A stretch of DNA of 64,000 nucleotides from Rhizopus arrhizus (GCA_024220505.1 JAKZZE010000013.1:496001-560000); one strand, 5' to 3'; counted from the first letter of the stretch, positions 34,231 through 46,421 are shown. Numbers and translations are program-made. Notes: generated by a model not told the origin, from the letters alone.

Positions 34231-35442
34231 TCAATTATAATTGTTCATAATTGCAGTTGCACGACATTGATCTCTTGTTATAATGTCATGATATTTGTAA
34301 AGGTAATTAGAAGCAATGCTCAATTTAAGGTATAAGAAGATACTTTGGTTCAGGCTGTAGTTGAAAATATTATCATGTTCGTTTTGTAACTTGGAAAGTC
34401 TGTCCTTGAAACGCGCCCGAGGCCTCCGAGTATACTTTTGTACAACCTGTTTCAAGAGAAATTTAAATGATTCCCAGACTGATTGTTGATTATCTTCACC
34501 TATTTGCGTTGCTTGCATTATAGAGTGGTCCACGTTGCAAAAAGCATATATTTCAAAAGTGGTGAAGAAACCCAAAACGGAGGCATCGAGCAAGGAGCAG
34601 AAGTCTGTATCATTTAATAGGATAGGGTTAAACTGCCAACATCCTGACCTCAAGTCAGCTTGAGCCAGGAGTAGACCCAAAATGAGTATTGTATGATCTG
34701 TACATCCCGATCGTAGGAAAAACTGATGGGCATTTATCAAATGAGGTATTAAGGAAGCTTCGGCGAAAATATAGTCAATTGTACCTCTGACACCACTCCT
34801 ACTAGCGCTCACGTAAGTTGACAAGAAGTCTGGGAAGCAGTTTTCATAGCTAATACATGAAATATAAAAGCTCTGGATAATGTATACACTGAGCTATAAG
34901 AATGTGAAGACAAATCGAGTAGAGGTTGCTCATATTTTTTTTATCTACTGTAAGGTAGCATATGAATTCTTTTTGGAGTTGCTTGGAAGGCTCTTTGAAA
35001 AATACTTCGAGCATTTAAAGTGTTAATTTGTATGTTCTTATTAACTCTTGAGCCTTACAGCCGGACTCTTGGGGTTTGCGTTTCGGTTTCGAGGCCCTGC
35101 AGACTTGGTCGCCAGAGCAGGAATTTTTTTAACCTAATTTTCTTGCTTTTCCGTAACTGTACCCATGTTCACTGCAATATCAACGGAAGCATATTTGTAT
35201 ATGGCCGTACCAGCAGGATCATAGAGGCCCCCACTCGCCGTTTTAATTGGTTTGGACAAACGACTATCACGCGATTCTAACAGTTCAATCTTTTCTATCG
35301 CAGCAGGTTCATATCGAAAGTCCTCACTCATTAATGAGTTGTTGTCCCAGTTTATAGGAACATCTTCCTCTGGCACTTCTGGTGACGAAAAAGGAGATAG
35401 CAATGTAAGGTTGCTTGTTCTCGATAAAAGATAGGATAACAT
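34231..35442 (-). mobile_element. truncated non-LTR retrotransposon (LINE) fragment
   Basis: The main frame, 34231-34824, reads SASRSGVRGTIDYIFAEASL, SGCTDHTILILGLLL and SGCWQFNPILLNDTDF. This is the C-terminal end of the apurinic-like endonuclease domain of LINEs, with the typical IDYIF, DH and GxWxFNP spacing, followed by the start of the linker to reverse transcriptase. Upstream at about 35000 INTLNARSIFQRAF looks like the beginning of the endonuclease, so the middle of that domain is deleted. The frame 35134-35442 (LSPFSSPEVPEEDVPINWDN) precedes it and could be the end of ORF1 or an unrelated piece. No reverse transcriptase domain remains. Confidence 0.6.
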
Positions 35443-36069
35443 CCTTGTATAAAAAAACCTGGTAAACCGTTGTTATTCGAGTAATTGTTTTGAAACCAAT
35501 TAGCGGAATTTCTAATAATAAAGGAACGCGCTAGAGCGCGTTAAAAAGACTATTTATACTACGTTTAAATAGTCTATATCTACCAAGCGATTGTCAATTA
35601 GATCCAAGTAAATTTATAGACTCGAAAGAGCTAGAATGAAAGAGCAAGGAAAGAAGTACCTGATGAAGCCAAGTTTTCGGGTTTATTTAAAAAATTCACT
35701 GTCAACATTATTATGGGAGGAAAGTTTAGATTGTGTTATCAAATCAGGAACATAATTCGTAAAAGCGTTTTTTAGAATGTCAATGCTATCGGATGCATAT
35801 TCTTCTCATAATTTAACTATTTGATAAAAAATATAATTTTCAAAGATACTACTTATTATAAATTAAACTTTTTTTGTACAAAAGCGAGCTTTTATTGTTA
35901 GAGTCCTAGAGTGTACATAAAGTTAAAGGAAATATATATTAAATATAGTAATATAATATATAATCAATATAGTATAGATAGTATGAATTAAATAATATGA
36001 TGATAATTACTATATATTAATCCACATCATTGACTATGCACATAATAATGTATCTTCCTCTTTAATCAT

Positions 36070-36322
36070 CAGAGCTAAACTATTGAGCACTTCCGGGATA
36101 TGGTTAAGAGTAAGATCAAAAGAAATAAGTTGAATAATACGAAGAGAACTTTCGATGTTAGTGAAGCGGCGTCTATGATAGAATACCTGTCTTTTTCATA
36201 ATTTTGCTCAATATCTCGTAAAGCAATTTGAAAATTGTCGAAATAAACGCCTTATATAACTATACTATTATACGTACATTATGTCCGACCAAATATACAT
36301 GACCAACAAAGAAATCAATTTG
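36070..36322 (-). repeat. right arm of perfect 253-bp inverted repeat
   Basis: Reverse complement of 31715-31967 with 253 of 253 matches by direct reading. On the plus strand it carries the same transposase 3' end (EHFRDMVKSKIKRNKLNNTK ... stop at 36199-36201), including the same frame change after SPEL-N. Confidence 0.95.
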
Positions 36323-36751
36323 TTTTTTTTTTTGTTTTTGTTTTTTGGATCAAATTACTCTGAAAAAAGCATTGAACTTTTTTCTAAAACCCGACCACCA
36401 CTTTCAACTGAAAATGGTGCCACTGTATAATAAAAAATATGATGGATAGATATATTATTTATTAGACTAGTAAAACTAACCTATTATTCTTTCATTTATT
36501 TTACAAGTTTTTTTTTTAGATTTAATTCATATTTTGTTATTTTTTGTTTATAATGTATATCAACAATGAGGATAGTTTTTAACGTGATTGAGTAAAAAGC
36601 TATAATGAAAAAAAGCGGACTATTACCATGTAAATTAGCACTCGCTTGTTTGCATTACAAAATTCGCCCTTTTTTGCATGCAGTGGCTTGTTCGCTTTAT
36701 TACTATTTTGGAGGGAATGGAGCATATTTTTTTTTTCTCTTATCAAATAAT
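36323..36751. promoter_or_regulatory. upstream region of CARNMT1-like gene
   Basis: T-rich flank of the repeat arm followed by the 5' region of the next gene. The open frame begins at 36605 but the residues before MSDVHYHN are hydrophobic and low-complexity, so they are taken as 5' UTR. Confidence 0.35.
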
Positions 36752-38155
36752 ATGTCGGATGTACACTATCACAATACAGATGAAGAGGACCCTGCAAAGT
36801 CTGAACAAGTTTACTTGATTAAAGTTATTACAGCTTTTGCTTATTATAAACGGTTCTCGTTGAATCACAACCACAGAAGAAGACGCGACTACTTAACACT
36901 TCCAGAACACCATAAAAAGCTAATTCCTAACTTTCTTGAAAAAGTTAGTAGAGTAGACGAATGTATTGAGCAAAATATGATATTTATTCGTGATATTGTT
37001 AAGAGCGCTAACATGTTTTTGGATCCAAGTATCATGGAACACTCACAACAAAAAGTACATACCAGTATTTTATATTGCTAGTGTATTAATCCACTTTCAA
37101 CAGCTATATTCAGATATGAAGAATAGTAATAGACCGCCTGTTTCACCCATGGATATGGATAAAGTAAAGACTACTTTGAAACAATTTGTTAGGGATTGGG
37201 CAAAAGAGGTAACAAGTAATTTAGTCATTATATGTCTGTGCTTATGATAATAACAGGGTGAAAATGAACGTAAATTGACTTATGAGCCACTTATTCGTGA
37301 ATTGAACGAGATCTACCAAGATGTTCCTATTGAAAAAAGAGGAGATGTTCGTGTTCTCGTACCTGGTGCAGGATTAGGTCGATTGGCATTTGATATAGCA
37401 AAAGAAGGTAAGCAAATGAAAATAAATAATCAATAAGCTTTATTATTAATGGGCTCACAATGAAAGAAACCATACTAATATAGGGTTTAGTTGTCAAGGA
37501 AATGAATTCTCGTATTATATGGTAAATTAATTAATCAATAATACTTATATTTATGTATCTAACTCCTTGTTAGCTATTTGCATCGCATTTTATTTTGAAT
37601 AGAGTCACCAAAGTGAATGAATATGACATTTATCCTTTTATTCACTCTTATTCAAATATTAAATCAGACAAAAGCCAACTAACACCTATTAAAATCCCCG
37701 ATATATTACCTGCACAATTACCTTCAACTGTGGATTTCTCAATGGTAGCCGGTGATTTTGTTGAAGTTTATGGCCAAGAAAGTAACTCTGGTGCTTGGGA
37801 TGTTGTTGTCACTTGTTTCTTTATTGATACAGCAAAGAATATATTAGAATACTTAGAAATTATTCATAAAGCGTTGAAACCAAATGGTAAATGGATTAAT
37901 ATTGGTCCCTTATTATATCATTTTGAAGATTCTGCTTCTGGTGATACTTCAATAGAGTTGAGCCTTGAACAAGTAAAAGAAGTAGCAAAGAAGATAGGAT
38001 TTGAAATAAAGGTAAATTTGGAATACAGTCTATAAAACTCGTAATAATATTTTTTATAGAAAGAATCGATGGTATCAACTACTTATACTACTAACCCAGA
38101 TGGCATGTTAAAGTATGTATATGAATGTGCAACTTGGACAGCTATCAAATTATAA
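36752..38155 (+). CDS. carnosine N-methyltransferase / N2227 family
   Basis: SAM-dependent methyltransferase of the CARNMT1 (N2227) family; the animal enzyme methylates carnosine to anserine, and the fungal substrate is unsettled. Exons 36752-37054, 37104-37208, 37257-37407, 37484-37521, 37574-38011 and 38060-38155 give 376 residues. Signatures are ITAFAYYKRFSLNHNHRRRR, HHKKLIPNFLEKV, RDWAKEGENERKLTYEPLIR, motif I VRVLVPGAGLGRLAFDIAKE, FSCQGNEFSYYMLFASHFIL, the Asp-rich VAGDFVEVY, TCFFIDTAKNILEYLEIIHK, GKWINIGPLLYHFED and SLEQVKEVAKKIGFEI. The start places EEDPAKSEQVYLIKVI correctly before the domain. The 3' end faces LIS1 with 64 bp between stops. Confidence 0.9.
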
Positions 38156-38219
38156 AATAAAGACATTTTATTGGGTATACACATAATATAGTAATCATAA
38201 TTGAGGGAATAACTATTTT

Positions 38220-39820
38220 CTATCGACATTGCCAAACCTTTAATGATTGATCAACACTTCCAGTTGCTACAATGGGCGAAGTTGTACAATAAGAAACACA
38301 AGTGGTAAAGTGAGAATGGGCTTCAATTGTCTTTACGCATCGACCCATCTTTAAGTCCCATATCTTCATTGTCTTATCATCTGATACGCTAACAAGATAC
38401 TTGCCATTTGGATGAACAACCAATCCTCTTACCCAATTATCATGACCCACCTATGATATATTAGTTACCTAGTATCAATAAACAGCATTTACCTACCAAA
38501 GTGCTTAATAATTGACCAGTCGAAACATCCCATAATTTAATGGTTTTGTCTCTAGAACCAGTAATAATGTATTGACCTGCTACTGCTTGATCCTTATTAC
38601 TGTTGTTTATCTTGATCTACTTTTTCGTTAGTTTCTGTGTGAGCTATATCATTAGTAGAACTTACATCTAACCATTCAGTTATAAAAGGATAAGAAATAG
38701 TGGGTAAGAATATAACACATTCAACTACATGTTCATGTCCTCTAAATTCCATTCTACTCTCTCCTTTTTGTATATCCCATACACGAGCAGTCTGTTCTTA
38801 AAGTCAGTTGTTGTTATTATTATAGTAATGTATGCTTACTTGATCATTAGAACAACTTGCTAACCACTTTCCATCTTCAGAAGGAAATACTTTTCTAACC
38901 CAATCAAGGTGACCAACTAATGTCTTTGTACAGTATCTAATCAAAGAAGATAAGTTTATGCTAATATTTATTTTGGTTGTTATAGTTACCCTGTTGACAT
39001 TTCCCATAATTTAATCGTCTTATCACGTGACGAAGAAGCTATGATATCAGTAGAGGGAATTATAGTTACTGAAGAGATATTATGGTCATGGCCATACAAG
39101 GTTCTAATACATTTGTAATCATTGTTCGTATCCCATACTTTGATAGTTAAATCTGCTGAACATGAAACTACAGAACGATAAGTATAAGAAAAATTATACT
39201 TCATGACTTACTTAAATGATTGCCTTTTCCATCAAATGCTATATCTTGAACAGCCTTTGTATGTCCCTTTAGCGTTCTTTCATATTCACCTGTTTCATAA
39301 TCCCATAACTTGATCGTTGTATCTTCAGAAGCAGATGCCAGCATTTGATAAACAGGGTGAAAGCAAACGCGTGTGATAGGACTACGATGACCAACAAGAG
39401 TATATCTCTCAGGGCCTCTGGGAATCCAATCAACAGAGCTGGTTGGCTTACGCGTAGGTGCATTATTAAGTTCTTCTTGCATCTGAGTTGCCTTTGTTTC
39501 TAATTCCATAATCTATATACCCTTATTTTAGTTTTTTTTCTTTCTCATCTTTACATGTACCTTTTTTTGTAAACGAATAACAGAAGTCCACTTCTTTTCT
39601 AAAAGTCCGGCATACTTTTGCTTAGGGTCAGGCACAAAGTCATCATTCTCAGTTTCGTTCTTTAAAGCTTTAAAAGCTTCTTCAAAACCAGAGGTACTCA
39701 AATAGTCTAAAATAGCTTTATGACTATTACTGATGTTAGTTTTGCTTGTAATTTATGTTATAAAATCAGTTCTTACAGCTCATCTTTTTGACGCTCGGAA
39801 AGTATAGATGTTGCTGTCAT
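38220..39820 (-). CDS. PAC1: LIS1/PAC1 nuclear distribution protein
   Basis: Dynein regulator needed for nuclear migration and hyphal transport; binds the dynein motor together with NudE. The start exon [15 protein letters not shown] leads into the LisH helix pair ([20 protein letters not shown]), then [20 protein letters not shown], a coiled coil. Seven WD40 blades follow over several short exons: [149 protein letters not shown] and finally [12 protein letters not shown]. The [13 protein letters not shown] entry and order are diagnostic for LIS1 rather than a generic WD protein. Length is about 410 residues, as expected. Confidence 0.93.
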
Positions 39821-42051
39821 TAGTATTGAAAATAACAAATGAAGAAAAAAAAAAAAAAAAAAAAAAAAGGGAGAGGGAAAACATTCGCCCAAAAGGTGCT
39901 ACATAAAATAGGGGGTTTATTTGATTGGCTATCGATCTACCTTAATTCCGCTTACAGTATCAGCAGCCTGAGTTTATAGTCACTCCGAAATGAACAGTGG
40001 TTGTCACTTTTGTTGTACAACTGTATACAGTGTTCTCGAAGTCAATCTCACAGTTGCCGGAGTGGAAGGCAAAGGCTCTTTCACGACGCGCTTTATTTTC
40101 AAATTTAATATATAATAAAGTTTTCTAAGTCCTATCTTTTCAGACCTTTGGATCATTTTTTCTGATTTTTTAAGTATTTTTTTAAGAGAGAAAGATTAGC
40201 GAAGAAATCTAAGCAAAAACAAAAGAGCAGGCAACCGCCTCATCTTGACCTTCCATTCCGGCAACTGTAGGGTTGAAAGGCATATTTGTTCCAATCCTTG
40301 TTACTCCCGCTTCAAGCTCCGATGAGGTGGTAATGTTCTCTGTTTTAGATAAAATAGTGTTGCTGATGGATTGATTTGTTTTTAAACTTATTAAATGACT
40401 CGAATTAGTATTTCTGAAGAATATCCAATTTCATTGAACAAATTACATGCCTATTTACTGGAAAAGTAGACCTTTTTATTATAATGGAAATTTGAGTACG
40501 GAAATTTTGTTTTTGATTTGCTTCATTTTTGCGATATTTGTGATGATTAAAGAATAAACAAATTATTTTAAGACTACCGCTGAAAAGACACTCGATAAGC
40601 TGAAACATATATGAAAATTGACTGGTGTATTTACATACCATAGTTGCTTCCGCACGTGGGATGTCAAGCAGCAGTGAACCGAATAGAAAGCCTAAACACG
40701 AGGGTTTATTCTGCAAGCCAGTTTGTTGTCATTAGAGTTATTTATTATATAAAAGTACAAATGATTTGTTTTTTAACAACTAGAGGCATACATTTTTGCT
40801 AAATATTTGGATCAAAAGAGAGTGTAATAACATCTCAAAAATAAAATAAGATAGAGTGGTGTTTGTAGTAGATAATAAAAGTATACCCTATGTATCTATA
40901 TGAATAATAACTTCAAATGAGCAGAAGGTAAGCTGTTAGCGGGTTCTGGTAGAAAGTTTCAGCTACTTATTTCCAGCATCTAATCATTTCGAAATTGAAT
41001 TTGACAACGTTCTTAATCACCAGTAATTGGAAAATGGTAGTTTCACTTTTTGGCACGATAATGACCCAGACACACTGCCAGAGTAGCAATAATTTATTAC
41101 AAAGACGAGATAAACTACCAAGTGCTACCTTGACCCTATCATTTGCTTGGCTTGAACCTATCTGAGCACATGTGGAGATGTTTGAATTTAAAACTAGCTC
41201 TATATGAACGGAGGCAAAAGACATCCATGAGCTATGGAAAAAAAAACTATAGTAGAAAATGTTTGACTAAAACATTCGTTGTCAATATATTGATAACCTG
41301 TCGGCTACAATTCGGATATATTAAAATTTAGCAATGTAAATATTATGTAAAACATTTTTTTACCAAGTAAAAAACTATTTCAGTTATATTCTTTTTTAAG
41401 AAAAAGTGCATTGTTTGAGATATAAATTATATAAAGAATGAGCTTTATTGTTATTGTCTGCTAAAAATGTAATAACATAATAGAAAAGAACATGTTCTCT
41501 ATAAATAATCTTTTTAACAAAGACGGCAAATGCTTGATGATTTAATTCACTGTAGGTGGGTAGAGTTGCTACTATTTGTTTAGAAGGTTGCACAAATCGT
41601 CAGGCAGTTCAACAAACTTTCGGGTCTCCAAGAAGCTTGCGGTACGGTGATGAAGTCAAGGGTGATTGAAGTTGGATGGGGATAGGAGATGTATTAGTAG
41701 GTGGAGGTGTTCTTGAGTGTATTTATTTCATAAAACATTCGTTTGGTAAGATTAATTATTAGAATATTGATATCAGATTAAATTAAATACAGTACCAACC
41801 AAACATATGTAACAAAGAAAAACAAAACAATCATGAATTGGTTTATATTAATCGTTGCCTTGTTTGATCCAAAGGTTTTTTTTTTCTCGCTTTGATTAAT
41901 TGAGGGTTAGATTATATGAATCATATTTCCCTATCTTGTCAGTGCTAATGGGATTTCCGTTTCTGTATTACATCGTATAATCCGGAATTTTAAATAGTTG
42001 TTTTGGAGAGTAAGTTTCGCCTTTTTTTCGAAGTCTTTGTCACCAACTCTA
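39821..42051. other. divergent intergenic region with a decayed transposon
   Basis: Shared upstream DNA of LIS1 and the LCHN-like gene. It has an A26-ish run at about 39843-39868 close to LIS1 and the Tc1-like remnant at 40.97-41.34 kb. The remaining sequence is AT-rich with no other signal. Confidence 0.45.
40967..41335 (+). pseudogene. decayed Tc1-like transposase remnant
   Basis: Plus-strand fragments in three frames line up with the Tc1 catalytic end. They read FHFLARY, then FWHDNDP and DTLPE/HTARVA-like sequence at about 41055-41085 (second Asp), then LSFAWLEPI followed by a stop and EHMWRCLNLKLALYERRQK (third acidic residue in the NPIEHxWR motif), and last KDIHELWKK and NLSATIRIY. Stops and frame shifts make it inactive. 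It differs in motif (NPIEHMWR, HELWEK-like) from the transposase of the 31.7-36.3 kb island. Confidence 0.65.
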
Positions 42052-44061
42052 ATGTCGAAACAAAATAAATTAAAAGAACTGTAAGACTGATGAAAATATT
42101 ACTTATGATTTACTGACATATAAAAACTAGTAATAATATAGTTGCTGTATTTGTTGTTCAATTTGACGTTCACAAAGGAAATATTATTGAATGGCAGTAT
42201 CCTGCTGGTACAAGAACAAAGTAATAATATTCTCGATACTTATTTCTATACATAGACTTTAATCTTGAAGGAGTTGAATATCAAGCAATATGTAGTGGAC
42301 TTCATAATGTTGATAGCGACATACTGTATGAAAATAGTGGATACATGCAAATGATAATAATACTATATTTCTTAGGTATTTTTCTCGACAAGATAAATAT
42401 TATGGAATAAGTGTATTTAAAAATATGTCAGTGGATACATCAAGAGGTGCTTATATGAAGGCTATTGGTATATTAGTTAAGCCAACAAGACAGACAGGCG
42501 ATTGCGGAGAAGTTTGGAAACATAAAGATTATTTAATAAAAGAAATAAAGTAAACAACTAATATAAAAAAATAATATATTATTAACCTAGTTAATAGCCA
42601 ACATATGGTTGAAGAAATAGAACCCGAACGATATGAAAACCTAATGAACTATTACAACCAATATAAATATTGTGAAAATCAAGTAAAATCTGCACGCACG
42701 TCATGGTTAAATGATAAGAGTTTATTATATGCAACTGAACACAGTGTAAACTATAATTTGATCCACAACATGCCAGCAGCGATCAATCAACAGGAATTGA
42801 TTAAACCTAATGATTTCTTGGATCTTTTGGAATTATTAGGTGATAACATATTTGTGTTGTGGAAGGCCTCAATATTAAAAAAGCGGATCATGTTTATGGA
42901 TGATCCTAAAATAGGGAACTCTTCTGGCTATGGTAATAATAAAATCAATCGTATAAGCAAATATCTAATCTGTTAAATATAGTTTATTGTACGCATTTAA
43001 TAGGCCATACTCCGGATAAATATAAAGCAATTAAACCAATAATACCCAAATTCATTGTTGGGGTTAATGATATTTCTGAGCTCGAGAAAAGCCAGGATAG
43101 TTTTGTAGCATGTAAAGAAAAAGTAATTTTTTATTACTATAGTACATATTCATTTTTTTTTTTCTTTTTTTTTTGCATTTAGGTACACCGGATACTATAT
43201 TTCAAATCAAGTCTAATTTATATGATATCGCCTTGACCTTTTCTTCAACGCATTCCTCTCCTTATTATTCCCAGATACCCACTACTACCAGTATAAGAGA
43301 GGCACCAAACAAACGACTTTTAATCAAATCAAACACCCATTCGGTACCAGCTGCAGCTAACCCAGCGGATACCAAAAGATACTATATTTTATTGGATCTC
43401 TTAGCATTATCCAATGGTGATTTTAATCCAATGCCAATTAAAACAAGTTCTTCTTCATTAATTACTAGCTTCTATTATTGGCTTTATGAAGAAGAAGACG
43501 AAGCTAAACGTGAGATGGGTGAAGAGCATTGGAAAGATATGTTTGCTCGCAAGTCATCACGTTCACTTTCTGCCCATTCTAGTCATTCGTCCTCAAGGAG
43601 AAGCGGATATACTGATGATGAGGATGCAACAGAAATAGATCCAAATGAGATATGTGAAGTCGTGGCAGCAAGAGTATCTAATGATTTGGGTATAAGTTCT
43701 AATTACTTTCAACAAAAGTATCAACCTATTAATAACATATTAATCAAGTAAGTTTCATTATTTTATTTAGTAGCACTTATTAATAAGTAAATTTAGCTTC
43801 TTTCAAAATTTGACGTACTTTTTGTTACTAACTTTACAAGATATTATCTCTGAAAGTGAAAACGATGATGATATAGTCACAATTCACCCAAAGGACATGG
43901 TAGAGTTAGGATTGGATCCCATACAAGACTCTGATTTTATCATTGAATTGGCACAACTTTATTTTGGTAAACAAGTCAAGGTAAACAGCTTACCAGACAT
44001 GCAGACATGTAGTGCTTGCTGCTCTGTACAGAAAAGAGAACAAAGTTATATTCGAATCTGA
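42052..44061 (+). CDS. LCHN/DENND11-like protein
   Basis: Member of the LCHN group, divergent DENN proteins thought to act as Rab exchange factors in membrane traffic; role here inferred. Eight exons (42052-42080, 42131-42207, 42256-42325, 42376-42549, 42598-42932, 42983-43111, 43183-43747, 43797-44061) give 547 residues. Landmarks are IVAVFVVQFDVHKGNIIEWQ, FNLEGVEYQAICSGLHNVDS, SRQDKYYGISVFKNMSVDTS, RGAYMKAIGILV, ALKRITE-like LLELLGDNIFVLWKASILKK, RIMFM, YCTHLIGHTP, KFIVGVNDISELEKSQDSFV and CTPDTIFQIKSNLYDIAL. The C-terminal half has a Ser-rich disordered loop (RKSSRSLSAHSSHSSSRRSG) before HPKDMVELGLDPIQDSDFII. The C-terminal 20 residues after KQVK may instead be intron, since GTAAAC follows. 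Ends 51 bp before MED31 on the same strand. Confidence 0.8.
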
Positions 44062-44112
44062 AAAAAAATAAAAATTTGATAAGCGCTTTTAATTTTTTTT
44101 TTTTTTATTATT

Positions 44113-44572
44113 ATGGATTCAGAAGAAGAAAAGAAGAGATTCCAAATTGAACTTGAATTTATACAATGTTTATCCAATCCTTGGTACTTAAATAGTAAAT
44201 AAGGGATTCGACTTGCATAAAAGAAAAGTTAAAAGCAACTGTAATTTAGGTCTTGCTCAGCAACAATATTTTAGAGATCCAGCATTCTTGAATTATTTAA
44301 AGTATTTGCAGTATTGGAAGCAACCAGAATATGCAAAATTTGTCGTGTAAAAATAAAATGGGAAAATCCAATACAAATGGGAGTTATATTGACAGTTCTA
44401 CTTGTATAGATATCCACATGCTCTTTATTTTTTGGATTTATTACAGCATGCAGAATTCAGGGATTACATTAGTACGTCAGAAAATACCCAAGAAGTGCAT
44501 AGAATGCAATATTACCACTGGCAGTATTTACGCAATCCACCATCTACAGCAACTGTTGAAGAACCTCAATAG
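44113..44572 (+). CDS. MED31: Mediator complex subunit 31 (Soh1)
   Basis: Middle-module subunit of Mediator, linking activators to RNA polymerase II. Three exons, 44113-44194, 44250-44346 and 44410-44572, give 113 residues, the expected small size. The whole chain is diagnostic: RFQIELEFIQCLSNPWYLNS, LAQQQYFRDPAFLNYLKYLQ, YWKQPEYAKFVVYPHALYFL, DLLQHAEFRDYIS and MQYYHWQYLRN. Splice joins AKFV|VYPH and YLN|S restore the family sequence exactly. It is hidden from simple open-frame scans by short exons. It lies between the LCHN-like gene (51 bp upstream) and the convergent RIT1 (104 bp downstream). Confidence 0.95.
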
Positions 44573-44676
44573 ATATGCGTGTGTGTGTGTTTTTTTTAAA
44601 TAAATATGACTTCTCTAATAAACGATTTAAGCGTAGAGGAATGGCCTCTTTTATTTATTTACAAAGATAAAATGGA

Positions 44677-46341
44677 TCATGACACTGAATGACTCATGAA
44701 ATACATATTCACCTTCTTTAATGTTGTTCTAGAAGGTGAAGCCTAAAGAGGCACGTTAAATTACTTTATCTTCACTGAATCTCATGCTTACCTTTTCCCA
44801 ACTTGAAATGATACGAACTAACTGATGTTGTATGACTTTTTTATCCACTATTATGACAGGTAAGCATTCCCCATATAAAGTAACTATTCTGCCTTTTACC
44901 TCGGGAATTATCCTTTACTTGTAACTTACCGTCCAGATCAAAATACTTCACCAAAATAGATAATGCAATACCTACCGAATGATCCTTTCCTGTATCGCAA
45001 AAGATTAATATCTTCTTTTTGTCCAGCAGTGGTTGACGAACAAAATCAATTGCTTTTGATATGCTAGCTAAAAATGCTTGCTGTCCCTTTTTACCTTCAG
45101 GGATAGGCAAGTGTAAGTAGTCTATAGAATCAGATGTCAACTTTTGTTCTAATGAACAGTTGATGATAACATCAAAAAGAGGAGATATACTGTCACCAAT
45201 TGCTATTGTTGTAGGATCTATAAAGGCAAAGGAATGACTGTTGTTTTGATCTGAACCAATTTCTTTTACAAGTTCCCTGACTCTTTCCTCACAGTCAGCT
45301 TTGGTTGATAAAATGTATTCTTGATGATTCCAAAACAAAGTAGGCGTTAATCCCTAATAGAGAACAAAAGTCAATAATAGATTCACACCTGTTGCCTTCT
45401 ATTTACAAAACTCCAGGCCTCTTGATCATCACCAGATCCTTGTACATAAAGATACCCTGGCCTTGACTGATATCCGTTTTCAACTGCCTCGGAGGCACTT
45501 AAACAAATCACTGGCCAAAATGGCGATTCTTCAAAATCTGCAGCATGAGAAGATTGGGGCGTATACCAAATGGGCCTCAATGGCTTTTTCAATTGGTCCG
45601 AAACTGAAATCAAATCAATCCCTGACTGCATTAGTTTGTCTGTGAGTAACTCTATCTTTAACTCGATTTGTGCATGCTCAGATGGTGATACAACAGAAGG
45701 CAATGAGTGAAAGTCGATATCCCAAGCTTCGCGAGGTCTTATACGATGCACAGCTCGATTGATTGTGCAGCACCAGATTGGAATCGTTTTGGATAAGGCA
45801 TCAGGGATACGTTTTCCTTTACGCGTGGAGTCAACAATGATACAACCGTGATGTTGAGATATTAAAGGTATTAAGTGTAAATTGTTCCTTCTAATATTAA
45901 AGTCCCAAATATGCATATGCCCATCGGTTGATTTAAAGTAGGCTGAATAGGCTTTTTTCTAAAAAAAAGTGAGCTCTTTCTATTGTTTTTTCTTGGTTGT
46001 TATGTATACTCTAGTTTGATTGATATACCACGAGCCGCATCTTTCATTTGCTGTTTTTTTTTATTTTTTTATTTTTTTTTTATTAATTTTTGTCTTCTCT
46101 TAAAGTTTTCTTTATCTTACCAACAAGAGCAAGAGTAGGAAAGAGATCTGCTACGGTCATTACAAATGAGGCATCATCAATGATAGATTTTAGACGATTA
46201 TAGCTTTTTTTTATGAATCAGTTTCTTTTTCTTTATTGTAAATGTTAGATAGAGATTTTACATATGCTTGGCATCTTTTCTAATCTGATTAACTTCTTGA
46301 TTAAATTCATTCTTTTCAAATAAAAATATTTCTTGCTCCAT
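44677..46341 (-). CDS. RIT1: initiator tRNA phosphoribosyl transferase
   Basis: Adds 2'-O-ribosyl phosphate to A64 of initiator tRNA-Met, which keeps it out of elongation; known from fungi and plants. The gene starts MEQEIFLFEKNEFNQEVNQI at 46341 and is split by at least six introns. Signatures are YNRLKSIIDDASFV, PTLALVANERCGSWYI, KKAYSAYFKSTDGHMHIWDF, NIRRNNLHLIPLISQHHGCI, IVDSTRKGKRIPDALSKTIP, IWCCTINRAV, GYLYVQGSGDDQEAWS, FDVIINCS, and the phosphatase-like loop LIFCDTGKDHSVGIALSIL. The last exons encode KKVIQHQLVRIISSWEK and ASPSRTTLKKVNMYFMSHS, the usual C-terminus. Joining DNSR|VDKK needs the intron that begins GTAAAAGG at about 44911. Confidence 0.93.
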
Positions 46342-46359
46342 GAAATAAAATAAAAAAAC

Positions 46360-46400
<41 letters not shown>

Positions 46401-46421
46401 CCTCTCGTTTTAAATACAATC
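46342..46421. promoter_or_regulatory. 80-bp divergent RIT1/METTL16 promoter with T39
   Basis: Only 80 bp separate the start codons of two divergent genes, and 39 of them (46362-46400) are uninterrupted T. Both genes must draw on this region or on sequence within the opposite gene. The arrangement fits a bidirectional promoter organised by a poly(dA:dT) tract; activity is inferred. Confidence 0.6.

Noticed and set aside
31715..36322. Island read as a complete autonomous DNA transposon with 253-bp terminal inverted repeats
   Set aside because: The arms contain transposase 3' coding sequence rather than non-coding termini, and the only transposase is frameshifted; a composite or inverted duplication fits better.
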